Positions 1 through 7,226 of a DNA stretch of 15,599 bases are shown here, piece by piece (position 1 is the first letter of the stretch; each line of letters opens with the position of its first letter). The notes under the pieces are model-generated. The model did not search any database and was not told the DNA's origin. It was given only the letters and a program-made list of their open reading frames with translations. A program made the translations under genes and the position numbers. Source of the stretch: Temnopleurus reevesii (taxonomy: Eukaryota; Echinodermata; Echinoidea; Temnopleuroida; Temnopleuridae); the NCBI GenBank assembly GCA_036244855.1, contig BQKZ01008405.1, positions 1-15,599 of the forward strand, given 5' to 3'.

Positions 1-78
1 TGGCACAACGGAAGGTTAATACTTGTGCTATAAAGGCTTTTAGAATAATTATCAAACTCTTTCTTTCTCTACTCACAG

Positions 79-194
79 ATTCATATTCTGCAAAACGAAT
101 CGTACGGCGACAAGGATGCTCCTCGAATCGACTGGGACATGTGGGATCCAACACTACTTGCAGAAGCAGCATTTGCCGTCGCCAATGTGCTCAG
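79..194 (+). CDS. TRPC: TRPC exon: pre-S4 and S4 (first exon in window)
   Basis: The exon follows a pyrimidine-rich acceptor (tctactcacag) and ends at the donor CAG|GTATTT. It starts at phase 0 and leaves two bases (AG) that combine with the C of the next exon to give Ser. It encodes 38 residues, including [20 protein letters not shown], which corresponds to the TRPC4/5 stretch leading into and through S4. It is internal: no start codon is expected here, and the exons for the N-terminal ankyrin domain and S1-S3 lie to the left of the window. Confidence 0.93.
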
Positions 195-3100
195 GTATTT
201 ATCAATATGATTTGGGTAAAATGTAGGTGATATCGGACAGTAGAGAAAAAAAAGGCATTTAGCAAAATTATAGATTTTGTTACGGAGATTGAAAATAATT
301 TCATAAGGTGTTTTATGTTGGACAGAAAACAGCAACAAACATTTATGATATTCATGGCTTTGTTACTCAAGTTCAGTATAATTTGCTAAGGTAAATATCA
401 TTTAGGTATATGTAAATAGGTGGTAGGAGGACATCTGAAGTATGCTTGAAGTGACGCCTTAAATATTTGTTCCCGATGTTATATTTCATATCATAGTGAT
501 CATATTTTGATCACAATCGGTCTAATCCAATTGTCAAAAAATATTTTCGTTCTCTTTTAGCATGCTCCGTCTAGTGTACGTTTTCACCGCCTACTCGCAC
601 CTCGACCCGCTCCAGATCTCTCTCGGTCGGATGGGGGAGGACATCTGAAAGATGTTTGAAGTGACAACTTGAATATTTGTTCCGGACGTATATCATAGTG
701 ATAATATTTTTATCACATTTGTCTATTCAAAAATCATAATCTCGTTTTCTTTCTAGCATGTTCCGTCTGGTGTACTTCTTCACAGCCAACTCGCACCGCT
801 GCCCGCTCCACATCTCTCTCGGTCGGATGGTGGAGGACATCTGAGGATGTTTGAAGTGACGACTTAAATATTGTTCCTGACAATAATTTTCATATCGTAG
901 TGATCATATTTTAATCACATTTGTCTCTTTAAAAAAATCATAATCTCGTTTTCTTTCTAGCATGTTCCGTCTGATAATATAACTCTTCGCGTCCAACTCC
1001 CACCTCGGCCCGCTCCAGATCTCTCTCGGTCGGATGGTGGAGGACATCATGTTTGAAGTGACAACTTTAATATGTGTTCCGAATGTTAATTTTCATATCG
1101 TAGTGATCATGTTTTAAAGGTATAGATTCGTAATGACCAGGATGCAGAAAGTGATGTTAAACGAGCTGATGTATTCACAAGTTGCTTTACATGCCTTAAT
1201 ATATCTATGTAGGATATGAGGAGTACATGTTTGCTCGGATTCTGTGTATTTTACGTCCAACAGGTCAATCCGCCATTGTTCCTACGGTCTGCTAAGTGCT
1301 TTAGAGAGGGGGAGTGTCGGCCTGAAATGGGCGGTGCGATCGGTGGTATTGTCTGCGGTGTGCGACTTCGCGTTCATTTTGTACGTGAAGCATGTTCTGT
1401 GAGGAAGTACGACCGCAGCAGGTTGTTTTATTTTGCGATAATTAAACCATTTCTAGGTCGAAAACAAACTATGAACATGCTCTAATTTACTATTGAAAAA
1501 CTGCATTATGGGAATAATTTTACTGCAGCTCGCAAAATAGTTAAATATCCGAAGCGCCCTCCTCCCAAAACTGGTCTTTCGCTTTAATCACAGAACTCTA
1601 ATCAATATGTAAAAAAAAATATTTTCATTCTCCTTTAGCATGCTCCGTCTAGTTTACCTCTTCACCGCCAACTCCCACCTCGGCCCGCTCCAGATCTCTC
1701 TCGGTCGGATGGTGGAGGACATCGTCAAGTTAGCCTTTCTCGCCATACTCGTCATCTTCTCCTTCGCAGCAGGACTCAACCAGCTATACTGGGTCTACAG
1801 CTCCGAGCCCGAGAGTCCGGATCAATGCACGGGTGTGACTTGTGAAACCCAGGACCACAACGTATTCTCAAAGTGAGTAGGGCAACTGAGGGTGGGGTTC
1901 CACAAAGATGTTTTGTGCAATTATGAACGAACATAAAAACAATTTCAATATTGATTGAAGAGAGTTGACCAGTTGTCTCACGATGTGCGAACTACGTTTG
2001 CACATCGTGAGACAACTGATCAACTCTCTTCAATTATTCTTCACCACCTCTTTCAAACCATAATTTCAATATTCCTCAGGTCAATCTACATAAAATCTGC
2101 TTAAAATGTACCAGAAAATACGGAAAGAGTAACAAGATTTATTTATTTTTGTAAACGAAACACGTTAAAATATATAATAACGTGAATGCTCAGGACGGGG
2201 ATGGTGTTACAGAAAATGTTCTGTAACTAAGAGCGACCATAAATATGACAATTTCAAGATAAAGAGTCAAGCTCATATCTATTTACATGGGCTTGAAATG
2301 TATCAGAAAATGCGGAAATAGCAGCCTGTCACAACCAGCTCTACTGGGTCTACAGCTTCGAGCACGAGAATGAGAACCAGTGCATGGGCGTGACTTGTGA
2401 AACCAAGGATCACAATGTATTCTCCAAGTGAGTAGGGAAACCGAGGGTGCTGTTTCACAAATATGTTGTGGAGTTACTTGCGCACTTTTTATGGGCTAAA
2501 TTGATGCACCATGTAGGAACAAAATTTAGACAAAATCTACATAATAAATTTTTGCAGGAGGACGGACCCCCTTGAGCCCCAACGGGTTGTCAACATCCAT
2601 GGGTCTGCCTTAGGCACGAGGGGCGTCATTTCTTGGCAGTAACTGTGAATTCCTCGTAATCTGTGACCTGTAATATAAATAGTTGCATTTAAACTTACGA
2701 CAAATATTATTCATAAACATATGGCAAAATGTCTAAAGGACCCTGGTCCTTTTCATGCTATGTACTGTAGGTACCGGCCATTTGAGAACATTCGAGTTGT
2801 GGTTGATTCAAATGTGAACTAGCGACAAGTTATAAATCCAGTGACAGAGTAATAATGGAATTATGTTGTTTTTTTATGTTTCATGTTAACTCTTTTTATT
2901 TAATATTCATTTTAAAAGATAGAGTAGCCTTTCAACAAATTGTTGGTATTAATAGGGGAAAAATAAAGTAAATAGTTGATCATTATTTTATGATAATGTC
3001 TGTTTTCTAAGATAATTTTTTCTGGTTTCCACAGCATGCTGACGTCACTGGAGGCGTTAATGTGGGCCATCTTCGGACAGCTACAAGTCTCCGTGGTCTA

Positions 3101-6100
3101 CCTACAGAACAGCCATGACGTCACCGTGTTTATTGGCGCCGTCATGCTCTGTACGTACAGCATCATCACCATCGTCATCCTCCTCAATCTCCTCATCGCC
3201 ATGATGAACACATCGTTCCAGAAAATCCAGGTATGCACACTGTGAGAAAAGATGTGCCATTTTGTATCATCTTCTCTCTCTAAGGGGGCGTTGCTCAAAA
3301 TAAACTGCAAATCAACTGCAACTTTGCGAATTGTAACACACATTTTTATTCGCGCACGGTATGCGCATTTAACAAGACGCGCATGAAACAATGATTTTGT
3401 TTAGCGTGTTCCGATCAATTGCAACTTGTGATCAATAGCAACTTTTGAGCAACACCCCATTATTAGTCATTGGCGCTTATCCAGGATTGCACTTAAATGC
3501 ACTCTGACAATTTTCTGACCAGCGAAAAAAAAAAGAAAAAGAAAAACTCGTCCCTCCACAGTTAAAAGAATGTCTACCATGGGTGATTGAATTATATTAC
3601 CATGAACTCTAAATATTGGCAGAAGCCATAGACAAGACTATGACATTATAGCTTGCTCGTTGCTAAACTTTCGTATTATCTGATTATAGCATTTTGGTAT
3701 TGTGTATTCAAGGGTCGCACGCACAGATGCATTCGAAATACTTCAATGTTCACCTTCTAAAAGTTGTAAAAAATGTCTCTTTTATTTTTTTTTTGTACGA
3801 ACTTTATTTATTTTTTAAAGATCGCACGGCAGGACAACGATGTGTGAATAACACTGAAATGCATGGGCTACCGTATCCGCCGTTTATTCTGATTATATTT
3901 TGTTCTTCATGTATTTCGTTGAATTTACCGAAATATTAAAAAAAATCAACAAACACAAAATTTCATCATTATTTTCTACAGACCCGAGCGGACATGGAGT
4001 GGAAGTTCGCCCGAGCCAAGCTGTGGATGAGCTACTTTGAAGAAGGAAACACCCTCCCCTCCCCCTTCAACACCATTCCAAGCCCGAAATCATTCTACTA
4101 CTTCTTTAGATGGTGTTGGAAGAATATATGCTGTTGCCAGTGGAACCAAAAGAAACAAGCGACTGTAAAACGGGTTGTAAGTCTGATTTTTTTTTTCATT
4201 TTCGAAAAAAATTGAAAACGGAAAAGGATTCATTTGTATTCCGAACATAATACATGTTACTATTTTTTTTTTTTTTTTTTTTACTTTGTTCTGAAATGAC
4301 CATTTTGACCATTTTCAAGATTACATCGCAAAAGGCTATTTCACACCTCCCGCGCCTTCCGCTGAAAGGTGAAAGACTCCTTTGTGTTTATTGCTAAAAC
4401 GTCTGTCCAGCGTTCATGACGCCCCGTGAACGTCTCGTGCTCGACGAACGCTCGCGTTAGCGCTCCTCCGTATTTCTGTGTTCACGGAGCAGACGTTAGC
4501 GATAAACGCAGAGGAGTGTGGCTCAGCTTTTAGCGTTACAACAATATGATGAGTCTAAGACGCGTTCCATCCTTCCTCCACTCGTGTTCTTACCTGAGTT
4601 TTTAACTGAAAACATTTTCCCATGTTTTTTTTGTTGTTATTGCTGGTTGACCCTGAGTTAACCCCGTTCGCCATACTGGGATTGAACATGTTAAAGGCAT
4701 TTTTTCTTTCAAACCGTTGGACATTAAAATCTCTTTCCGCTCACCGCTCCTCTATGATTTTCAAATCATGAATTATAGGATCCTGGTTGAATACATCATC
4801 ACGTGGCACTTACTAATGCCCATTTGTTAAAGTGACAGTTCATGATCTACATTTTCCGTGTTTGAAAAAGAAAACAATTATCAAGACAACTAGAAAACTT
4901 GTTGAAGTCTATCTTCGATTTGAAGTTGCATGTAATGAATACTCCATAATTTGAGTCCGTGGATAAGAGGTTGCTGAAGTATTGCATACCAATCTAGAAA
5001 TAATTGAATATTATTTTTTAACACGATCCATCGCTCTTGCACGATGATTTAATGAAACGTTAATTAACATTTTAAAGTAAACTTAAAGTCAATTACTAGT
5101 AGATTTAAAGTGTCTTGAAAAGATTAACTCAATCCTTGTTTTTTTTTTCTTTTGCTGTTTCAGCGGGATCAAACGCAAAAGAGGAAGGAGAAAGACGAAG
5201 ATTATCAGGTATGTGCAAAGTAATTCATTATATTAGACCATTTTTGCCCGACCTTCCCTCTGCAGGCAGGCAACACAGGCATTTTCCTCAATGATAATTT
5301 ATTTGAATTAGTTAATACGTGACTTAACTCCACATGATTGATTTTTATTCTTCACATTTGTTTTGCATTAAAACAGTTGTAACCTTACAGCAAAAAATTT
5401 GAAAAGTTTAGTTTTATTATGCAATCATTTCGAAAGTATTGATATGAGTACAACAAAGTTATATTCCTAAATTATTTCAGATTTTACTTTTTTTCTGAAA
5501 GGAATAACAAGTGATACATCTATTAAGGACCCAATTGTATGATTTATGATACATTGTCTGTCAAGTGCATTCTGTTAAATGAATATGATCCAACTTTACA
5601 GAGTGGCCGACGCCCATAATAAATGTTGAGAGTTAGCCAAACAATTTCACCGATAACGAACCTTCCATTGATAAAAAAAAAACCCAACCATTTTTACTGG
5701 GTATATACTTCCCTTCGTAGAAGTAAAAGTGACTCTTTGAAAAAAAAACCTTATTCTAAATGTTTTATAATTGTCTCTTGTTTCGGACATTTCAATGTGT
5801 CATAAAAGCCTCTAAACTTGCTTAAAACGACTATTTTGTAACATGTCAGTGTATCTTTGAGAAACATTTAATGGCCTTAATAGATGAAATAACTTTTTGT
5901 AACCCATTCCTTGTGGATTCCATAAAAATACAACACTTCGTTTTTGCAACTATTTTCTAATGTTCTTTTCTAATTCTCTTCTGCCTTCAGAGGGTGGTGA
6001 AGAACCTGGTCAAGCGATACCTCAAGTACTCCAAGCGAGGAGAACAGGAGAAGGGTGTCACCGAGGACGACCTGAACGAGATCAAACAGGACATCTCTGC

Positions 6101-7226
6101 ATTCCGCTACGAAATGCTGGAAATTCTTAAGAAGAAGGATCCAGTTCTTGCGCCTAAAAACGTCAAGTTCCAGAACGGCTCGGCCGGTGGGACTGGGCCT
6201 GGTACGAATCGGACGAATGGTAAATCTTCCGAGGACGAGAATAACCTTCATCGAGTGCCGTCGTATCTGTATCGGAAAGGAAAGAAGGGCAAGAAGAGCC
6301 CACAACACCAGGATCAGCCTTCCATGAAGCCAATAAAGAGCGCCCCCATCCAGGATGAGGACTATTCCATGCCGGAGTTCTTGAAGGTTAAAAACGTCAA
6401 GAACGTAGTGTTGGCCGTTAATGAACTCCAGAAGAAATCGATGAGGAGACGATTATCGCAGGCTGCGGTATTGTCGGAGATGCGAGCGCAAGAGGAGAGG
6501 CGGTTGTCCGCGGCGTCTCTCTCGCCAGAAGCTATACCGGAAGCGAGTCCGCAGTGGAAAAAGCCACCGTTGACTGATTCGGGCATCTCCGAATCGATGG
6601 AGGATCCGCCGGCTTCCAGGAAGTTGGATACGGTGAATGAGAACTTCGCGGAGGAGGAGGGGGTGAGTGTTAGCGGGGGTAGTCAGGACAAGAAAGATGG
6701 GGATGATTTGGACGATTCTTCGCGAAGATCATCGCTCACCGGAAGAGCCCCTCTGCGCCGGGAGAAAGCCTTTGCTGCTCGGATGGACGAAGAGGACGGG
6801 CCATCTGCAGCGGTCCCTCCAGGGGATCCGAACGCGCCCTCACCGGACGCCAGTGCCGATTCGCAGAGCACCTCAGGAATAGCTTCAACTAACAATAGCT
6901 TCCAATCGCAGGACTCACGAGATGACGACATTGATGAGGACGACGAAGACGAAGACGAGGATGATGATGACGAGATTGATCTCCAAATCAACGAGGACAC
7001 CGCGACCAACACCAGCGAGGAAACCGAGGAAGAGGTCACGGTCGAAAGGTCTTCACCCCTTCTCGGGGATGGAGGGGCCGGTGGTGACCAACCATTGACG
7101 GAGATTCCACAGCTTAATTGGCAATCCAAAAGACCGTCCTACCCTTGGACAGAAAACAATACGCAAAAAGACGCTATAGAGATGAAGAGATATGTGTACA
7201 ATGGCTTTAACAATTTACCACACTGA
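79..7226 (+). CDS. TRPC: TRPC-family cation channel, C-terminal part (join of six exons)
   Basis: Joining 79-194, 1639-1872, 3035-3230, 3982-4176, 5164-5208 and 5991-7226 gives 2022 nt: 673 residues plus a stop, with all phases consistent. The product is a TRPC channel, a plasma-membrane non-selective, Ca2+-permeable channel that in known relatives acts downstream of phospholipase C. Visible in order: S4 and S4-S5 linker (about residues 20-67), S5 (68-91), a CX4C cysteine pair (102, 107), pore-helix motif LMWAIFG (125-131), S6 (148-174), TRP box EWKFAR (188-193), a helix like the calmodulin/IP3-receptor-binding site of TRPC4/5 (about 261-280), and a long charged tail. The ankyrin repeats and S1-S3 must lie upstream. 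The block [16 protein letters not shown] recalls TRP-gamma, while the pore and turret recall TRPC4/5, so I do not fix the subtype. Family assignment is very secure; the exact orthologue is not. Confidence 0.95.
561..648 (+). pseudogene. Truncated exon copy 1 (S4-S5 linker decoy)
   Basis: This block matches the first 85 bases of the real exon at 1639 with 7 differences. It has an intact acceptor (tctcttttag|C) in the same phase, so joined to the S4 exon it would read [19 protein letters not shown] and on to GEDI. An in-frame TGA (646-648) then sits exactly at the duplication breakpoint. There is no donor site at the end. Four amino-acid changes (L to V, N to Y, G to D, V to G) suggest relaxed constraint. 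It could be a dead duplicate or an alternative terminal or poison exon; the sequence alone cannot decide. Confidence 0.85.
757..844 (+). pseudogene. Truncated exon copy 2 (S4-S5 linker decoy)
   Basis: This second copy of the exon's 5' part has 9 differences from the real exon over 85 bases. Its acceptor is good (ttttctttctag|C) and the frame stays open to GRMVEDI, where a TGA (842-844) ends it at the same breakpoint as copy 1. Changes in the linker (LG to RC, Q to H) hit residues that TRPC channels conserve. No donor follows. Confidence 0.85.
961..1048 (+). pseudogene. Truncated exon copy 3 (disrupted early)
   Basis: The acceptor (ttttctttctag|C) is intact, but a 3-nt insertion with substitutions gives an in-frame TAA at 980-982, after only seven codons. 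The last 56 bases (993-1048) are identical to 1668-1723 of the real exon, unlike copies 1 and 2. The TGA seen after GACATC in the other copies is deleted here. Confidence 0.85.
1118..1583. mobile_element. Unidentified ~0.47 kb insertion inside the exon array
   Basis: Aligning array units by eye shows that the intronic block of unit 3 is interrupted near 1118 and resumes near 1583 with TAATCACAG, as in the other units. The inserted sequence is unrelated to the array. Its core (about 1290-1430) is visibly richer in G+C than its surroundings and is open in more than one + frame. One frame, ending at a TGA near 1401, contains a hydrophobic run reading [16 protein letters not shown] do not recognise a protein family. 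No clear terminal repeats or target duplication were found, so calling it mobile is an inference. Confidence 0.4.
1639..1872 (+). CDS. TRPC: TRPC exon: S4-S5 linker, S5, turret
   Basis: Acceptor tctcctttag|C, donor AA|GTGAGT, phase 2 at both ends. It encodes residues 39-117: [16 protein letters not shown] (S4-S5 linker, strongly conserved in TRPC4/5), a hydrophobic S5 ending GLNQLYWVY, and an extracellular turret with QCTGVTCE. The CX4C spacing matches the cysteine pair that controls redox and lanthanide sensitivity in TRPC4/5. Of the linker-type copies in the window, this is the only one that is full length and has a donor, so it is the functional exon. Confidence 0.95.
1941..2073. mobile_element. 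Hairpin insertion flanked by 12-bp direct repeats
   Basis: Arms 1954-1988 and 2000-2034 are 35-bp inverted repeats with a single mismatch (A opposite C) and an 11-nt loop. The surrounding segment 1953-2061 is bracketed by AATTTCAATATT at 1941-1952 and 2062-2073. The paralogous intron copy at about 2236-2260 has one uninterrupted AATTTCAA at this place. This supports an insertion with target-site duplication. The family is not recognised. Confidence 0.7.
2332..2427 (+). pseudogene. Copy of exon 3' half (S5 end and turret) with intact donor
   Basis: This block reads [17 protein letters not shown] then [14 protein letters not shown], matching the end of S5 and the turret of the exon at 1639. 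It includes the CX4C cysteine pair and the donor AA|GTGAGTAGGG. The frame is open throughout. The upstream side has only a weak acceptor-like aaatag near 2321, and its phase would not match the phase-2 exon before it. Use as an alternative turret exon is therefore unlikely without another upstream piece. Confidence 0.8.
3035..3230 (+). CDS. TRPC: TRPC exon: pore helix, selectivity region and S6
   Basis: Acceptor ggtttccacag|C and donor CAG|GTATGC; phase 2 in, phase 0 out. It encodes residues 117-182. [15 protein letters not shown] matches the TRPC pore helix and filter (the family motif is LFW-x-x-FG; here L-M-W-A-I-F-G). Then comes S6, with [20 protein letters not shown] and IAMMN, the typical TRPC S6 end that forms the lower gate. 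Phe is replaced by Met in the L-F-W signature; otherwise the pore looks functional. Confidence 0.95.
3231..3981 (+). other. TRPC: Intron with one MITE-like element
   Basis: Phase-0 intron from GTATGC to ttttctacag. It holds the inverted-repeat element at 3284-3458. The remainder is AT-rich with T-runs near 3785-3795, and I see nothing else in it. Confidence 0.85.
3284..3458. mobile_element. MITE-like element with GTTGCTCAAAA terminal inverted repeats
   Basis: The left end GGGGCGTTGCTCAAAA (3285-3300) is the inverted complement of 3443-3458 with one mismatch in 16. The sub-terminal sequence is also partly palindromic: both arms contain GCAACTT/AAGTTGC and AACACAC/AACACGC. At about 175 bp with no coding capacity, it fits a non-autonomous DNA transposon. 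No convincing target-site duplication is visible. Confidence 0.75.
3982..4176 (+). CDS. TRPC: TRPC exon: TRP box and proximal C-terminus
   Basis: Acceptor attttctacag, donor GTT|GTAAGT, phase 0 at both ends; 65 codons, residues 183-247. It carries [17 protein letters not shown], the TRP helix with the TRP box EWKFAR that couples S6 to the cytosolic domains, followed by [20 protein letters not shown] as in TRPC4/5. A cysteine-rich cluster ([14 protein letters not shown]: Cys at W-C-W and C-C-C) and a basic end QKKQATVKR follow; these could be palmitoylated or contact lipid, which is inference. Confidence 0.95.
4177..5163 (+). other. TRPC: Intron with a MITE-like element and long T tract
   Basis: Phase-0 intron, GTAAGT to tttgctgtttcag. 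It contains a near-pure T run of about 20 at roughly 4263-4282 and the inverted-repeat element at 4330-4531. From 4532 to 5163 I see only AT-rich sequence. Confidence 0.85.
4330..4531. mobile_element. MITE-like element, family shared with 9628-9857
   Basis: The ends are imperfect inverted repeats: AAAAGGCTATTTCACACC at the left against the complement of GGTGTGGCTCAGCTTTT-type sequence at the right (GTGTGGCTCAGCTTTT, 4516-4531). A second pair lies further in: GTTTATTGCTAAAACGTCTG at about 4385-4404 and the complement of CAGACGTTAGCGATAAACGC at about 4490-4509. The interior is G+C-rich with repeated CGTT/AACG motifs. The stretch 4408-4432 matches 9669-9693 in 22 of 25 positions, tying this element to the second copy downstream. 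Confidence 0.7.
5164..5208 (+). CDS. TRPC: TRPC 45-nt micro-exon, highly charged
   Basis: The exon lies between acceptor tttgctgtttcag and donor CAG|GTATGT and encodes 15 residues, [15 protein letters not shown] (248-262). It is phase 0 on both sides, so skipping it would keep the frame and join KRV directly to RVVKNL. Its final YQ aligns with the YQ-E-V-M-R-N-L start of the calmodulin/IP3-receptor-binding helix in TRPC4/5, which supports inclusion in at least one isoform. Confidence 0.85.
5209..5990 (+). other. TRPC: Intron, no recognisable content
   Basis: Phase-0 intron, GTATGT to cttctgccttcag. It is AT-rich with several A- and T-runs. I see no gene, repeat family or inverted-repeat element. 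Confidence 0.85.
5991..7226 (+). CDS. TRPC: TRPC terminal coding exon: cytosolic C-terminal tail
   Basis: The exon starts after acceptor cttctgccttcag at phase 0 ([15 protein letters not shown]) and ends at TGA 7224-7226; 411 residues (263-673). The first 50 residues, with the CIRB-like basic helix and [16 protein letters not shown] then [10 protein letters not shown], are conserved with TRP-gamma and TRPC4/5. The rest is low-complexity and probably disordered. It has basic patches (RKGKKGKK), three basophilic-kinase-type sites (RRRLS 414-418, RRLS 432-435, RRSS 507-510), a DSGIS sequence, and a tract at 573-592 with 18 acidic residues of 20. It ends NGFNNLPH, with no TRPC4/5-type VTTRL PDZ ligand. 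The T/C-rich third positions and continuous frame support coding throughout. Confidence 0.93.
   Translation, partial: RVVKNLVKRYLKYSKRGEQEKGVTEDDLNEIKQDISAFRYEMLEILKKKDPVLAPKNVKFQNGSAGGTGPGTNRTNGKSSEDENNLHRVPSYLYRKGKKGKKSPQHQDQPSMKPIKSAPIQDEDYSMPEFLKVKNVKNVVLAVNELQKKSMRRRLSQAAVLSEMRAQEERRLSAASLSPEAIPEASPQWKKPPLTDSGISESMEDPPASRKLDTVNENFAEEEGVSVSGGSQDKKDGDDLDDSSRRSSLTGRAPLRREKAFAARMDEEDGPSAAVPPGDPNAPSPDASADSQSTSGIASTNNSFQSQDSRDDDIDEDDEDEDEDDDDEIDLQINEDTATNTSEETEEEVTVERSSPLLGDGGAGGDQPLTEIPQLNWQSKRPSYPWTENNTQKDAIEMKRYVYNGFNNLPH

Larger units (their letters stand above)
195..1638 (+). other. TRPC: Intron containing a degenerate exon array
   Basis: This phase-2 intron (GTATTT to CTCCTTTAG) separates the S4 exon from the S4-S5/S5 exon. 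From 195 to about 418 it is plain AT-rich sequence with nothing I recognise. From about 419 it is built of roughly 200-bp tandem units, each with a copy of the first 85-88 bp of the downstream exon. A 0.47 kb insertion breaks the array before the real exon. The units and the insertion are listed separately. Confidence 0.9.
419..1638 (+). repeat. Tandem array of ~200-bp units, each with a truncated S4-S5 exon copy
   Basis: Exon-like starts after an AG acceptor fall at 561, 757, 961 and (the real exon) 1639. The spacings are 196, 204 and 678 bp, the last falling to about 213 bp once the insertion at 1118-1583 is removed. Each unit has an exon-derived block, then a shared intronic block with the landmarks GAAGTGAC, ATATTTGTTCC, ATAGTGAT and a T-rich acceptor. 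A remnant GGAGGACATCTGAAG at about 427-441 marks the end of an older, mostly lost unit. All truncated units share one breakpoint just after GACATC, so one rearrangement came first and was then amplified. Confidence 0.88.
1765..2480 (+). repeat. Partial tandem duplication of exon 3' half plus donor-side intron
   Basis: Three related units are visible. Unit A runs from the exon 3' half at about 1765 to about 2125. Unit B (about 2185-2325) keeps only the intronic part: GGGATGGTGTTACAGAA there corresponds to GGGTGGGGTTCCACAAA after the real donor, and AAATGTATCAGAAAATGCGG corresponds to AAATGTACCAGAAAATACGG in unit A. Unit C (about 2322-2480) is another exon 3' half with its donor and the start of the intron. 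Unit A also carries a hairpin insertion that B lacks. Confidence 0.75.
1873..3034 (+). other. TRPC: Intron with partial tandem duplications
   Basis: This phase-2 intron ends at ggtttccacag. Its first 600 bases are a partial tandem repeat of the preceding exon's 3' half and donor region (listed separately). From about 2490 to 3034 it is AT-rich apart from a G+C-richer patch at about 2555-2640, which I could not assign to any exon, repeat or protein. Confidence 0.85.

Noticed and set aside
561..1048. Mutually exclusive alternative exons
   Set aside because: The copies lack a donor and end in stop codons, so they cannot substitute for the exon at 1639; at most they are terminal or poison exons.
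1216..1485. 89-residue + strand open frame as a gene
   Set aside because: Lies in the intronic insertion, shows no recognisable family, and has no splice or promoter context; reported only as part of the insertion.
2555..2640. G+C-richer patch in the intron as an extra exon
   Set aside because: No matching TRPC segment is missing between the turret and pore exons, and no acceptor/donor pair gives a consistent frame.
3098..3391. 97-residue minus-strand open frame
   Set aside because: Antisense of the S6 exon running on into the MITE-like element; no family resemblance.
5970..6308. 112-residue minus-strand open frame
   Set aside because: Antisense shadow of the conserved TRPC terminal exon; it also crosses the splice acceptor.
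6683..7129. 148-residue minus-strand open frame rich in serine
   Set aside because: Antisense of the acidic tract in the TRPC terminal exon (GAY/GAR codons read backwards as Ser).
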